Positions 26,829 through 36,472 of a stretch of DNA of 64,000 nt are shown in pieces. The stretch is taken from NCBI GenBank assembly GCA_013791955.1, contig VMSW01000007.1, positions 310,001 to 374,000 on the forward strand, in the 5' to 3' direction. Below the pieces are notes generated by a model. It made no database searches and was not told the DNA's origin. It saw only the letters and a program-made list of their open reading frames with translations. The position numbers were made by a program, and so were the translations under genes. Within the stretch, counting starts at the first letter, position 1. Every line of letters begins with the position of its first letter. Origin of the DNA: Propionicimonas sp. (GTDB lineage Bacteria; Actinomycetota; Actinomycetes; Propionibacteriales; Propionibacteriaceae).

Positions 26829-26834
26829 CTCCTG

Positions 26835-26840
26835 ACCCTA
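26835..26840 (-). promoter_or_regulatory. -10 box TAGGGT, leaderless start
   Basis: TAGGGT, then CAGGAG, then the GTG at 26828. AGGAG abuts the GTG and is too close to act as a ribosome site. Confidence 0.5.
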
Positions 26841-26911
26841 GCCGGGAAGGCATCCTCGGTTGGTGAGGGTCGGTCTTGGGGGTGTCGGAGTGCAAACCTG
26901 GGCATGAAACA

Positions 26912-28324
26912 ATGACCGGCGTGACTGATGTGGTGATTCTTGGTGGTGGACCCGGTGGCTATGAGGCGGCGCTGGTGGCTCGGCAGCTCGGTGGCGAGGT
27001 CACTCTGGTCGAGCGCCGTGGACTCGGTGGGTCGGCAGTTCTGACTGATGTGGTGCCCTCCAAGACGCTGATCGCCGCTGCTGAGGCGATGACCAAGATC
27101 GGCAAGGCTGAGGAGTTGGGCCTGCGGCTGGACGATGACACCCGCCGTCTACGCGATGCCGTCCGAGTCGATATGGCCAAGGTGAATGCCCGCATCAAAG
27201 CTCTGGCCAAAGCCCAGTCCGATGACATTTCGGCGCGCCTGGAAGCTGAAGGGGTGCGGATCATCAACGGCACCGGACGGCTGGCCGGCACCCGGGCGGT
27301 GATCGCCAACACTGCTGAGGGCGAGCAGCGCCTCACCGCAGACATCGTGCTGGTGGCCACTGGTGCTCAGCCGCGCGAGCTGGACGCAGCCAAGCCCGAC
27401 GGTAAGCGGATCTTCAACTGGGCCCAGATCTACAACCTGGTCGAGGTGCCCGAGCATCTGATCGTGGTCGGCTCCGGGGTCACTGGTGCTGAATTCGCCA
27501 GCGCCTATACCGCCCTTGGGGTGAAGGTGACGCTGGTGTCTTCGCGGGACAAGGTGCTGCCTGGTCAGGATTCTGACGCCGCCGATGTCATTCAACAGGT
27601 TTTCCAGAGCAGTGGCATGACGATTCTCAGCCGGGCTCGAGCGGTCGGCGCCGAAGTCCGTGGTGATGAGGTCGTGGTCAGTTTGGCTGATGGCACCGAG
27701 GTGATCGGCTCACACTGTCTGATGGCGGTCGGAGCGGTGCCCAACACAGCCGGCATCGGCTTGGCCGAGGCTGGGGTGCAATTGACCCCGACGGGACACA
27801 TCGTGGTCGATCGGGTTTCGCGGACCACCGCCCGCGGGGTCTATGCCGCTGGCGACTGCACTGGGGTGAACGCGCTGGCCAGCGTGGCTGCCATGCAGGG
27901 CCGGATCGCAATGTGGCACTCACTGGGTGATTCGGTCAGCCCATTGGATCTGCGCACCGTCTCAGCCAATGTTTTCACTTCGCCGGAGATCGCCACCGTC
28001 GGCATCAGCCAGGCCGAGGTCGATCAGGGCAACCTCACCGTGGCCAGTGTCACTTTGCCGCTATCCGGCAATGCGCGAGCCAAGATGCAGGCGCTGGACC
28101 ATGGCTTCGTCAAGCTGTTCAGTCTGCCGACCACCGGCATCATCATCGGTGGCGTCGTGGTAGCCCCGTCTGCCTCCGAGCTGATTCACGCGCTGTCGAT
28201 CGCGGTGCGCCAGAAGCTGACCGTCGATCAGTTGGCCGAGTCCTTCACGGTTTACCCCTCGTTGTCTGGCTCGGTGGCTGAAGCGGCCCGACGGCTGCAC
28301 GGCCACGACGACATCACCTACTGA
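26912..28324 (+). CDS. lpdA: LpdA-type NAD(P)H:quinone reductase (flavoprotein disulfide reductase family)
   Basis: The 470-residue flavoprotein has the FAD motif GGGPGGYEAA, a second nucleotide motif VVGSGVTGAEFA, the FAD-binding YAAGDCTGV and the dimerisation domain. The redox-active cysteine pair of dihydrolipoamide dehydrogenases is missing: the region reads GGSAVLTDVVPSKT, as in mycobacterial LpdA (Rv3303c), a quinone reductase. Start chosen at ATG 26912; GTG at 26921 is possible. Synteny with purine phosphorylase and the mutase resembles the mycobacterial arrangement. Confidence 0.88.
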   Translation: MTGVTDVVILGGGPGGYEAALVARQLGGEVTLVERRGLGGSAVLTDVVPSKTLIAAAEAMTKIGKAEELGLRLDDDTRRLRDAVRVDMAKVNARIKALAKAQSDDISARLEAEGVRIINGTGRLAGTRAVIANTAEGEQRLTADIVLVATGAQPRELDAAKPDGKRIFNWAQIYNLVEVPEHLIVVGSGVTGAEFASAYTALGVKVTLVSSRDKVLPGQDSDAADVIQQVFQSSGMTILSRARAVGAEVRGDEVVVSLADGTEVIGSHCLMAVGAVPNTAGIGLAEAGVQLTPTGHIVVDRVSRTTARGVYAAGDCTGVNALASVAAMQGRIAMWHSLGDSVSPLDLRTVSANVFTSPEIATVGISQAEVDQGNLTVASVTLPLSGNARAKMQALDHGFVKLFSLPTTGIIIGGVVVAPSASELIHALSIAVRQKLTVDQLAESFTVYPSLSGSVAEAARRLHGHDDITY

Positions 28325-29483
28325 TCGAAGCCGGATCAGCTAGTAGGGGAGCGAAGGCGAGTCTGGCGGCGCCAATCATCAGCAGGTCCTCGCCCAGTTC
28401 GGTGGCGGTGATGCGCACGTCCTCCAGGGACGGAGCCAGTGCCGAGCTGGCGACCTGCTCGGCCAGGAACTGCTGGTCGTAGGCCTGCAACGCCGCCAGA
28501 AAGCCGCCGAGGGCGATCACCTGCGGGTCGAAAAGATTGATAGCCGTGGCTACGGCACTGCCGAGGTGCTCAAGTTGGCGATGGACCACTGAGGTGACCT
28601 CTTTGGTTCGGTTGGCCAGCAGCAATTTGTTGAACGTGCCGGGCTCGACCCGGGACAATCCGAGGGCTTCCTGGAGCGCGAATCGGCTGACCTCGGCCTC
28701 CAGGGTGCCGACTATCCCGGCAGAGTCTTCGACTGAAGAGCTACTCACCCTGATGTGCCCGAACTCGCCGGCATGCCCGGAGGTGCCGCCGAGGAGTCGC
28801 CCAGAGCTGATCACTCCGCCACCAATGCCCGAGGCGCCACCATTGAGGTAGATCAGGTGCTCGCAGCAGCGGCCGGCCCCGAAATCATGTTCGGCAAGCG
28901 CGCCCAATGCGGCGTCATTGGCCACGCTGACGCGGTAGCCAGTGGCTTTGGAGAGCTGCTCGGCCATCGGCTCATCGGTCCAGGCAAGGTGGGGCGCATT
29001 GCGCACGACTCCGGTGGCAGTCTGTACTTGGCCCGGGACGGCCACGCCGATACCGACGACCAGCAGGCCTTCCAGTTCGACCTGCATGCCGGCGATCACC
29101 GCGGCCGAAATGCTGGTGACTTCGGCGGCGGTGGGAATCCGGTCGTATTCGTGCCGCACCACTCTGCGCACCGTGCCATCCAGGCCGACCAGGCCGATGG
29201 TGAGGACGTCGATCTCGGGATTGATCGCGATCGCGGTGGCTTCTGGACGCAGACTGACCACCGGGCTGGGCCGACCGACGCGGCGCTCTTCCAGTTCAGG
29301 TTCGCGTTCGTCGGCCAGCCGCAGCTCGACCAGATCAGTGACCAGGCGGGCGATGGTGGAGCGATTTCGTCCGGTGATTCTGCCCAGGCTCGCGCGAGAC
29401 GCCGGGCCGTTGCGGTACAGCAACCCAAGGATCGCGGCCAGATTGGCCCGTCGGACGTCCTCGGTGGTGCCAACAGGCATCAT
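28314..29483 (-). CDS. xylR: ROK-family transcriptional regulator, probable xylose repressor
   Basis: The protein of about 389 residues has an N-terminal winged HTH (NLAAILGLLYRNGPASRASLGRITG) and a C-terminal ROK sugar-binding domain, with the glycine-rich GGASGIGGGVIS and HAGEFGHI, but not the full CxCGxxGC zinc motif. It lies after the xylose importer genes and near xylAB, so it most likely represses them. Two palindromes GTTG-n7-CAAC in the xylF-xylA interval are its candidate sites. ATG 29483 has a GAAGGTGG site; a GTG at 29495 is an alternative. The 3' end overlaps lpdA by 11 bases. Confidence 0.88.
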   Translation of the reverse strand: MMPVGTTEDVRRANLAAILGLLYRNGPASRASLGRITGRNRSTIARLVTDLVELRLADEREPELEERRVGRPSPVVSLRPEATAIAINPEIDVLTIGLVGLDGTVRRVVRHEYDRIPTAAEVTSISAAVIAGMQVELEGLLVVGIGVAVPGQVQTATGVVRNAPHLAWTDEPMAEQLSKATGYRVSVANDAALGALAEHDFGAGRCCEHLIYLNGGASGIGGGVISSGRLLGGTSGHAGEFGHIRVSSSSVEDSAGIVGTLEAEVSRFALQEALGLSRVEPGTFNKLLLANRTKEVTSVVHRQLEHLGSAVATAINLFDPQVIALGGFLAALQAYDQQFLAEQVASSALAPSLEDVRITATELGEDLLMIGAARLAFAPLLADPASISR

Positions 29484-29545
29484 CTTCGTGGCCACCTTCG
29501 GCTAGTTCGGTCCCAGACGTTACCGTGTGGAGCGGGCTCAGCGAC

Positions 29546-30748
29546 TTAGCGACCCCCGCGCCGCTTGTTTACCAAGTCGAAAGCCACCGCCAGCAGCAGG
29601 ACCAGCCCCTTGATTGCCATCTGCCAGGCCGCGTCGACCGACAGAATCGACAAGCCCATGTTCAGCACACCCATCACTAGGCCACCGATCATCGCGCCGG
29701 TGACCGTGCCCACACCGCCCTGGACGGCGGCACCACCGATGAAGACGGCAGCGATGGCGTCCAACTCATAGTTCTGCCCAGCCGAGGCCACGGCACTGCC
29801 AGCACGGGAGGTGCTGACCACGCCAGCGAGTGCGGCGAGCATGCCAATGTTGACGAACAAGGCGAAATTGACTCGCTTGGTCTTCACCCCGCTCATCACC
29901 GCGGCGAAGAAGTTGCCACCGATCGCATAGACGTGACGGCCGAAGACGGATCGATTCAAAATGAAGTTGTAGCTCAGAATCAACGCAGCCAGGATGATCA
30001 GGATGATCGGGGTGCCGGAGTAGTTGGCCAACTGCCAGCACACCGCCAGAATCGCTGCCGAGGCAACGATGGCCTTGCCCCAGAGCTGGATCAGCCCCTC
30101 CACCGGCAAGGCCAGTTTCTTGCGGGCATTGCGGGCTGAGACCTGGAAGACCACCAGCAAGACGCAAGCAGCTAGGCCCAGAACCATGGTGAGCACGTCG
30201 GTGCGCCCCACGGTGCCGAGCCAGTTGGGTAGCCAACCGGCGCCGATCGCAACGAACTCATTCGGCAGGCCGCCGATGGTGCCGCCATGCAGGAAGACCA
30301 GGGTCAACCCGCGGAACAGCAGCATGCCGGCCAGCGTCACAATGAAGGCCGGAATCTGCACATAGGCCACCCAGAAGCCCTGCCAAGCCCCAACTAGCGC
30401 ACCGGCGAACAGGGCCACCAGCACTGCCAGCCACCAGGGCAGGTGCCATTCACTCATCGCCAACGCCGCGACGGCGCCGACCATGGCCACCACCGAGCCG
30501 ACCGACAAGTCGATGTGGCCAGCGATGATCACCATGACCATGCCGATCGCCAGGATCAGCACATAGGAGTTCTGCTGGATCAGGTTGTTGACGTTTCCTG
30601 GCATCAGCAACCGGCCACCGGTGAGTACCTCAAAGAGCACGATGATGGCCACCAGCGCGGCCAAGATGCCGTACTGCCGCAGGTCGATCGCCAGGCGGCG
30701 CGGAGCTACGGCGGCGGGTTCGGTGGGGGTTTGGGTCTCAGCGCTCAT
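29546..30748 (-). CDS. xylH: Xylose-type ABC importer permease
   Basis: The 400-residue multi-spanning permease of the RbsC/XylH family has [16 protein letters not shown], the hallmark of sugar permeases, and a [19 protein letters not shown] loop. XylH proteins are longer than RbsC, and this length fits. ATG overlaps the xylG stop by four bases. Confidence 0.92.
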   Translation of the reverse strand: MSAETQTPTEPAAVAPRRLAIDLRQYGILAALVAIIVLFEVLTGGRLLMPGNVNNLIQQNSYVLILAIGMVMVIIAGHIDLSVGSVVAMVGAVAALAMSEWHLPWWLAVLVALFAGALVGAWQGFWVAYVQIPAFIVTLAGMLLFRGLTLVFLHGGTIGGLPNEFVAIGAGWLPNWLGTVGRTDVLTMVLGLAACVLLVVFQVSARNARKKLALPVEGLIQLWGKAIVASAAILAVCWQLANYSGTPIILIILAALILSYNFILNRSVFGRHVYAIGGNFFAAVMSGVKTKRVNFALFVNIGMLAALAGVVSTSRAGSAVASAGQNYELDAIAAVFIGGAAVQGGVGTVTGAMIGGLVMGVLNMGLSILSVDAAWQMAIKGLVLLLAVAFDLVNKRRGGR

Positions 30749-32289
30749 CGGAGCTCTTCCTTTCCCATGGTCATGAGGTACATAAGGTTTTCCTGGGTCG
30801 CTTCCACGCGCCGGAGATCGCCGGTGATGGCGCCCTCGGAGATGGCGTAGATCCGATCGCACATGCCGAGCAGTTCGGGCAACTCCGAGGAAATCATCAC
30901 CACGGCCTTGCCTTGCTCGGCCAACTGGTTGATCAGGCCATAGATCTCGTACTTCGCGCCGACGTCAATGCCGCGGGTGGGCTCATCGAGGATCAGCACA
31001 TCTGGGCCGGAGACCAGCCACTTGCTCAGCACGACCTTTTGTTGGTTGCCGCCGGAGAGCCGGCCGACGAGCTCGGAAACGCTCGGGGTTTTGATGTTCA
31101 TGCTGCGCCGATAGTCCTCAGCGGTGAGGTACTCGCGGTTGCGATCGATGATGCCCCACTTGGCGAACTGGGCCAGCGCCACTGCCGAGATATTGGTGCT
31201 GATCATGCCGATCAGATTCAGCCCATAGCGCTTGCGATCTTCAGTGACGTAGGCGATGCCGTGGGCCACGGCCTCATCCACCGTCGCGGTGCTGATCTCC
31301 TGGCCGTCCTTGAAGACCCTGCCGGAGATATTGGTGCCCCAGAGGCGGCCGAAGAGGCTCATCGCCAGTTCGGTGCGTCCGGCCCCCATCAGGCCGGCGA
31401 AGCCGACGATCTCGCCGGCGTGCACGTTGAAGGAAGCGTGGTCGACGACAATGCGGCCGGTGTCGATCGGGTGGTAGGCGGTCCAGTCCTCAACCCGGAA
31501 CATCTCGCGGCCGATCTGAGGCTCGTGCGGGGGGAAGAGGTTGTTCAACTCCCGCCCGACCATCGCCTTGATGATTCGGCCTTCAGACGCGTCCGGATCA
31601 GACATGTCGATGGTCTCGATGGTCTTGCCATCGCGGAGCACGGTGACCCGGTCGGCGATCCGGCGCACCTCCCGCAGTTTGTGCGAAATCAGGATGCAGG
31701 TGATGCCGTGGTCACGCATGCCGGCGATCAGTTCGAGCAGGTGATCGGAGTCCTCATCGTTGAGGGCCGCGGTGGGCTCGTCCAAGATCAGTAGCGAGAC
31801 GTCCTTGGCCATGGCCTTGGCGATCTCGATCAGTTGCTGCTTGCCGACGCCGATCTCGAAGATTTTGGTGGCTGGGTTTTCCTTGAGCCCGACTTTCTTG
31901 AGCAGAACGCCGGCTTCAATGGTGGTGCGATCCCAGTTGATGACGCCGCGCCGGGCGCGTTCGTTGCCGAGGAAGATGTTCTCAGCGATCGACTGCAGCG
32001 GGTTGAGCGCTAGTTCTTGATGAATGATGACGATGCCGGACGCCTCGCTGGCATTGATGTCGGTGAAGGCGGCGTCAGCGCCGTTGAGTTCGATGGTGCC
32101 GGTGTAGGTGCCGTGGGGGTAGACCCCGCTGAGCACTTTCATCAGGGTGGACTTGCCGGCGCCGTTCTCGCCACAGATGGCGTGTACCTCACCGCGGGTC
32201 ACTTCGAGCGAAACATCGTCGAGTGCTCGGACCCCGTTGAAGTCCTTGGTTATGCCCCGCATCCGCAGGATCGGGTCCCGCTCAGCCAT
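30745..32289 (-). CDS. xylG: Xylose-type ABC importer ATPase (double domain)
   Basis: The 514-residue twin ATP-binding protein has Walker [13 protein letters not shown] in the first half and the degenerate GLMGAGRTE loop in the second, with a [15 protein letters not shown] signature. It powers monosaccharide uptake with XylF and XylH. Confidence 0.93.
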   Translation of the reverse strand: MAERDPILRMRGITKDFNGVRALDDVSLEVTRGEVHAICGENGAGKSTLMKVLSGVYPHGTYTGTIELNGADAAFTDINASEASGIVIIHQELALNPLQSIAENIFLGNERARRGVINWDRTTIEAGVLLKKVGLKENPATKIFEIGVGKQQLIEIAKAMAKDVSLLILDEPTAALNDEDSDHLLELIAGMRDHGITCILISHKLREVRRIADRVTVLRDGKTIETIDMSDPDASEGRIIKAMVGRELNNLFPPHEPQIGREMFRVEDWTAYHPIDTGRIVVDHASFNVHAGEIVGFAGLMGAGRTELAMSLFGRLWGTNISGRVFKDGQEISTATVDEAVAHGIAYVTEDRKRYGLNLIGMISTNISAVALAQFAKWGIIDRNREYLTAEDYRRSMNIKTPSVSELVGRLSGGNQQKVVLSKWLVSGPDVLILDEPTRGIDVGAKYEIYGLINQLAEQGKAVVMISSELPELLGMCDRIYAISEGAITGDLRRVEATQENLMYLMTMGKEELR

Positions 32290-32317
32290 TGTTGACCTCC
32301 ATTGGCAGACGATGTGC

Positions 32318-32349
32318 GGGCGGGGCGACGGTGATCCGCCACCCCGCCC
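32318..32349 (-). terminator. Attenuating hairpin between xylF and xylG
   Basis: On the minus strand a 13-bp stem (two G-T pairs) GGGCGGGGTGGCG / CGTCGCCCCGCCC closes a six-base loop. It lies 10 bases after the xylF stop and would favour binding-protein expression over the ATPase and permease. Confidence 0.65.
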
Positions 32350-32358
32350 AGGTTTAGG

Positions 32359-33465
32359 TCACAGACCGACGTCGGATGCCTTGAGGAAACCGGAATCGAT
32401 GAGCTTGCTCTGAACGAGATCCTTGGTCACAACCTCGGGCTCGATCAGGTAAGAGGGAACTACCTTCACCCCGTTGTTGTAGGACTTCTCGTCGTTGACT
32501 TCAACCTTCTCGCCCTTGACGATCTGCTGAATCATGGTGAACACCCGGTCGCCGAGCTTGCGAGTGTCCTTCCAGACGGTCATGGACTGTTCGCCAGCCA
32601 GGATCGCCTTGACGTTGGCCTTGTCGCCGTCCTGACCGGTGATCAGCGGCCAGTCGCTGCCAACCTTGTAGCCAGCCGACTTCAGTGAGGCCTCAATACC
32701 GATGGCCAGGGAGTCGTTCGGTGATAGCACGGCCTGAACCTTCTTGCCGCCGCTGTAGAAGGAGGAAAGCCGGTTGTCCATCTCCGCCTGCGACTTGTCC
32801 GATGCCCAGCCCTGGATGCCGATGGTGGTCCACTCGTCGTTCGACTTGGGGGCCTTTCCACTCGGCACGACCAAGGTGCCCTTGGTTACGTAAGGCAGGA
32901 GCACATCCCACGCGCCGGAGAAGAAGAACTTCGCGTTGTTGTCGTCGGGGCTACCGGCGAAGGGCTCGAAGTTGATCGGCGTGGTGGCGGAGTCGAGCTT
33001 CAGCTGCTCCTTGAGGAAGGTTCCCTGGAGGTTGCCGACCTTGTAGTTGTCGAAGGTTGCGTAGTAGTCGACGTTCGGGCTGCCGTTGATCAGGCGGTCA
33101 TAGGCGATGACCTTGATCGACTGCTTGGCGGCCTCGGCCAGGACCGGGCCCAGCGCGGTGCCGTCGATGGACGCGATCACCAGGATCTTTGCTCCACCGG
33201 CGATCTGATTCTGGATTTGGCTGATCTGCTGATCAACCTTGTTGTCGGCGTACTGCAGATCGACGGTGCAGCCGGCTGCCTTCAGCTTGGACTGCAGCTG
33301 CTCGCCATCATTGATCCAACGTTCGAGGCTGCGGGTTGGCATCGTGATGCCAACGTTGCAGGCGGTCGCTGCACCACCACCGGTGGTACCGCTAGTGCAT
33401 GCGCCTAGCGAGAAGGCCAGCAGGCTCGCCGTCGCCACTGCCACGAGACGGGTCATGTGCGACAT
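32359..33465 (-). CDS. xylF: Xylose/monosaccharide-binding lipoprotein (XylF/ChvE-like)
   Basis: The 368-residue lipoprotein has lipobox LGAC (Cys about residue 23). The mature part has the type I periplasmic-binding fold, with MPTRSLERWINDG, IASIDGTALGP, IAYDRLINGSPNVDYYATFDN and GQDGDKANVKAI, close to XylF/ChvE proteins. Neighbouring xylA and xylB point to xylose as ligand, though ChvE homologues also bind glucose and galactose. Confidence 0.9.
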   Translation of the reverse strand: MSHMTRLVAVATASLLAFSLGACTSGTTGGGAATACNVGITMPTRSLERWINDGEQLQSKLKAAGCTVDLQYADNKVDQQISQIQNQIAGGAKILVIASIDGTALGPVLAEAAKQSIKVIAYDRLINGSPNVDYYATFDNYKVGNLQGTFLKEQLKLDSATTPINFEPFAGSPDDNNAKFFFSGAWDVLLPYVTKGTLVVPSGKAPKSNDEWTTIGIQGWASDKSQAEMDNRLSSFYSGGKKVQAVLSPNDSLAIGIEASLKSAGYKVGSDWPLITGQDGDKANVKAILAGEQSMTVWKDTRKLGDRVFTMIQQIVKGEKVEVNDEKSYNNGVKVVPSYLIEPEVVTKDLVQSKLIDSGFLKASDVGL

Positions 33466-33556
33466 ATGTGTTCCTCTCTGAATGCTGTCGCGATAGCCCG
33501 GCGCCGCACCTCAACGTGCTGTTCCGGGTTCAGAAGGCTGCCGATGGCAACCCTTT

Positions 33557-33571
33557 GTTGATAACGGCAAC
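33557..33571. promoter_or_regulatory. Candidate XylR operator, xylF side
   Basis: GTTG-ATAACGG-CAAC, followed by ATA. It has the same half-sites, spacing and trailing bases as the palindrome at the xylA promoter. Confidence 0.5.
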
Positions 33572-33706
33572 ATAACCAGCGGTCCGCCGCCCCGCCAGGG
33601 TGGCCAAGTAACAATTCGATAACTCTCCGCTTGAGTCTGCGAGTCAAGCGCGGCTGTGACAACTACCTGGGTGGCTACCTACCCCCCATTGAGGTGGGCG
33701 TCACCG

Positions 33707-33734
33707 TGGACAGCGCTTGCCGAGGTGCTATAAG
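33707..33734 (+). promoter_or_regulatory. xylA promoter
   Basis: TGGACA (33707-33712), 16-bp spacer, TATAAG (33729-33734). The predicted start near 33741 leaves a leader of about 38 nt. Confidence 0.55.
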
Positions 33735-33748
33735 TTGGCGATGGCAAC
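33734..33748. promoter_or_regulatory. Candidate XylR operator overlapping the xylA -10/+1
   Basis: GTTG-GCGATGG-CAAC begins on the last base of the -10 box and covers the start site, a position suited to repression. Confidence 0.55.
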
Positions 33749-33778
33749 ATACGCTCAGAGCTGAGAGATTGGACTTCC

Positions 33779-34966
33779 GTGACCACACCCACGCCAGCCG
33801 ACAAATTCACCTTCGGGTTGTGGACCGTCGGCTATAACGGCACTGATCCCTTCGGTGGGCCTACCCGCAAGCCGCTGGATGTCGTCCATGTGGTGGAGAA
33901 ACTCGCCGAGTACGGGGCCTACGGCCTCACCCTTCATGATGATGACCTGTTCGCGTTCGGCTCCAGCGATGCCGAGCGGCGTACCCAGATCGATCGGCTC
34001 AAGGCCGCCTGTGCGGCGACCGGACTGAAGACGCCGATGATCACCACCAACCTGTTCAGTGCCCCGGTCTTCAAGGACGGTGGCTTCACCTCCAACGATC
34101 GCGCGGTGCGGCGGTTCGCGATCCGCAAGGTGCTGCGCAATCTGGACCTCGCTGCCGAGTTGGGCGCCACCACCTTCGTGATGTGGGGTGGGCGCGAGGG
34201 TGCCGAGTACGACGCGGCCAAGGACGTGCGGTCGGCATTGGAGCGCTACCGCGAGGCGGTCAACCTGCTTGGACAGTATGTGCTCGACAAGGGCTATGAC
34301 ATTCGGTTCGCGATCGAGCCGAAGCCGAATGAGCCGCGCGGCGACATCCTGCTGCCGACAGTCGGGCACGCTTTGGCCTTCATTGGTTCCCTTGAGCACC
34401 CCGAGCTGGTTGGCCTCAACCCTGAGGTGGGCCACGAGCAGATGGCCGGTTTGAACTTCGCGGCCGGCATCGCCCAGGCGCTGTACCACGACAAGCTTTT
34501 CCACATTGACCTCAATGGCCAGCGTGGCATCAAGTACGACCAGGACCTGGTCTTCGGTCATGGCGACCTGCACAACGCCTTCGCGCTGGTTGACCTGCTG
34601 GAAAACGGCGGCCCGAATGGTGGCCCGTCCTACACCGGCCCGCGCCACTTCGACTACAAGCCCTCCCGTACCGAGGACGAGACTGGGGTTTGGGACTCAG
34701 CGCAGGCCAACATGCGCACCTACCTGTTGCTCAAGGAGCGCGCCAAGGCATTCCGGGCCGATCCCGAAGTGCAGGAGGCGCTGGCCGCAGCCAAGGTTCC
34801 CGAACTGGCGGTGCCGACTCTGGCCGCCGGCGAAAGCTACGACGAACTGCTGGCCGATCGATCCGCCTTTGAGGACTTCGACGCCAGCTCGTACTTCAGT
34901 GCCAAGGGCTTCGGCTTCGTCCGGCTTCAGCAGCTGGCTACCGAGCACCTTCTCGGCGCTCGCTAG
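33779..34966 (+). CDS. xylA: Xylose isomerase
   Basis: The 395-residue TIM-barrel enzyme converts xylose to xylulose. The catalytic His is in TLHDDDL (about residue 53). Metal ligands lie in [24 protein letters not shown] and [15 protein letters not shown]. Length and sequence fit the short actinobacterial (class I) form. GTG start with only a weak ribosome site. xylB follows after 31 bp. Confidence 0.96.
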   Translation: MTTPTPADKFTFGLWTVGYNGTDPFGGPTRKPLDVVHVVEKLAEYGAYGLTLHDDDLFAFGSSDAERRTQIDRLKAACAATGLKTPMITTNLFSAPVFKDGGFTSNDRAVRRFAIRKVLRNLDLAAELGATTFVMWGGREGAEYDAAKDVRSALERYREAVNLLGQYVLDKGYDIRFAIEPKPNEPRGDILLPTVGHALAFIGSLEHPELVGLNPEVGHEQMAGLNFAAGIAQALYHDKLFHIDLNGQRGIKYDQDLVFGHGDLHNAFALVDLLENGGPNGGPSYTGPRHFDYKPSRTEDETGVWDSAQANMRTYLLLKERAKAFRADPEVQEALAAAKVPELAVPTLAAGESYDELLADRSAFEDFDASSYFSAKGFGFVRLQQLATEHLLGAR

Positions 34967-34997
34967 CCGAGTTCAGCCACCGAGGGGAGGAGCCGAC

Positions 34998-36398
34998 ATG
35001 GCCCGGGTGATGGGGGTCGATTCCTCGACCCAAAGCTGCAAAGTCGTCGTCAGGGACTCCGTCACGGGGGCGTTGCTGGCCGCCGGTCGGGCCGCCCACC
35101 CTGATGGCACCGAGGTGGATCCGAATGCCTGGTGGGCGGCGCTGACCGAAGCCCTGACTCAGGCCGGCGGGCTGAGCGAGGTTGCTGCGGTCAGCATTGC
35201 TGGTCAGCAGCACGGCATGGTGGTGCTCGACGCCGATGGACGGGTGATCCGCCCAGCTCTGCTGTGGAACGACACCCGCTCGGCCCAGGCGGCTCTGGAT
35301 CTGATTGCTGAGGTAGGCGCCGAGGAATACGTTCGCCGCACCGGCGTGCTGCCGGTGGCCTCGTTCACCGCGACCAAACTTCGCTGGTTGCGTGACCACG
35401 AGGCGGAAAACGCCGCTCGGGTGGCGGCAGTCTGTCTGCCGCACGACTGGCTGACCTGGCGGCTGCGCGGCTTCGGGCCAGTGGGGGAGTCGACCCTCGG
35501 CCCAGCGTTGACCGAGTTGGTGACAGATCGCTCCGATGCCAGTGGCACCGCCTACTTCTCGCCAACGACCGGCGAGTATGACCGGGAGTTGCTCAGATTG
35601 GCCCTGGGCCACGACGCGGTCCTGCCCCGGCTGCTTGGTCCGGTCGAGTCCGTGCCCGGCGACGGGTTCCTGGTCGGGGCCGGTGCTGGCGACAATGCTG
35701 CCGCCGCCCTCGGGTTGGATGCCCGTCCAGGCGACGTGGTGGTATCGCTGGGCACTAGCGGCACAGTGTTTGCCGCTGCCAGCGAACCAGCCGCCGATGT
35801 GACCGGGACGGTGGCTGGATTTGCTGACGCCACCGGCGGCTACCTGCCACTGGTGTGCACGCTCAACGCTGCTCGCACGCTGGACGCGATGGCCGAATTG
35901 CTGGGCGTCGATCATGACGGGCTGAGCCAGTTGGCCCTGGCTGCGGAGCCCGGATCAGGCGGGGTCGTGTTGGTGCCCTACTTCGAGGGCGAACGCACGC
36001 CGAATCTGCCGGACGCGACCGCATCGCTGAGGGGCCTGACCTTGACGAACCTGACCCGAGCCAACCTGGCCCGAGCTGCAATCGAGGGAATGCTAAGTGG
36101 CCTGGCGGCTGGGGTGGCGGAGGTTCGCCGCCAGGGTGCAGCTGTTGACCGGATTCGGCTGATCGGGGGAGCTGCAGCCAGCCCGGCGGTGCAGGTAGTC
36201 GCGGCGCAGGTGTTCGAGGCCCGAGTTGAGGTGCCTGAGCCAGGGGAGTACGTGGCCGATGGTGCCGCCCGGCAGGCAGGGTGGATCTTGACCGGGCAGC
36301 GGCCTTCATGGCCGGTGGCGCTACTCGCCACCCTTGAAGCCGATCCGCAGCCGCAGATCGGGCAGCAGTACCGTGCGGCGGCCGCTACCTATCGCTGA
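34998..36398 (+). CDS. xylB: Xylulokinase
   Basis: The 466-residue FGGY-family sugar kinase phosphorylates xylulose. It has the phosphate-1 motif [30 protein letters not shown] and the second phosphate motif [11 protein letters not shown]. The ATG has a GGGGAGGAG site; upstream extension of the frame overlaps xylA and is spurious. Confidence 0.95.
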   Translation: MARVMGVDSSTQSCKVVVRDSVTGALLAAGRAAHPDGTEVDPNAWWAALTEALTQAGGLSEVAAVSIAGQQHGMVVLDADGRVIRPALLWNDTRSAQAALDLIAEVGAEEYVRRTGVLPVASFTATKLRWLRDHEAENAARVAAVCLPHDWLTWRLRGFGPVGESTLGPALTELVTDRSDASGTAYFSPTTGEYDRELLRLALGHDAVLPRLLGPVESVPGDGFLVGAGAGDNAAAALGLDARPGDVVVSLGTSGTVFAAASEPAADVTGTVAGFADATGGYLPLVCTLNAARTLDAMAELLGVDHDGLSQLALAAEPGSGGVVLVPYFEGERTPNLPDATASLRGLTLTNLTRANLARAAIEGMLSGLAAGVAEVRRQGAAVDRIRLIGGAAASPAVQVVAAQVFEARVEVPEPGEYVADGAARQAGWILTGQRPSWPVALLATLEADPQPQIGQQYRAAAATYR

Positions 36399-36426
36399 AG
36401 CCGGGCCAGGGACAAATGCCGAAACA

Positions 36427-36455
36427 CCGGGTGCCATCGCAGTGATGGCACCCGG
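36427..36455. terminator. Bidirectional terminator between xylB and the carboxylase gene
   Basis: CCGGGTGCCATC and GATGGCACCCGG make a perfect 12-bp stem with a five-base loop, then CGTTCTT on the plus strand. It lies between convergent genes. Confidence 0.75.
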
Positions 36456-36472
36456 CGTTCTTGGTCAGCGGT

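Larger units (their letters stand above)
33466..33778. other. Divergent xylF-xylA control region
   Basis: This 313-bp gap holds the promoters of the xylFGH and xylAB transcripts, two matching palindromes and no gene. The minus strand has a TTGACT near 33652 but no well-spaced -10. TATGTT (minus strand, 33569-33574) next to the left palindrome is the best -10 candidate for xylF. Confidence 0.55.

Noticed and set aside
27030..27080. LpdA missing its redox cysteines as gene decay
   Set aside because: The same absence defines the LpdA/Rv3303c quinone reductase group, so it is expected.
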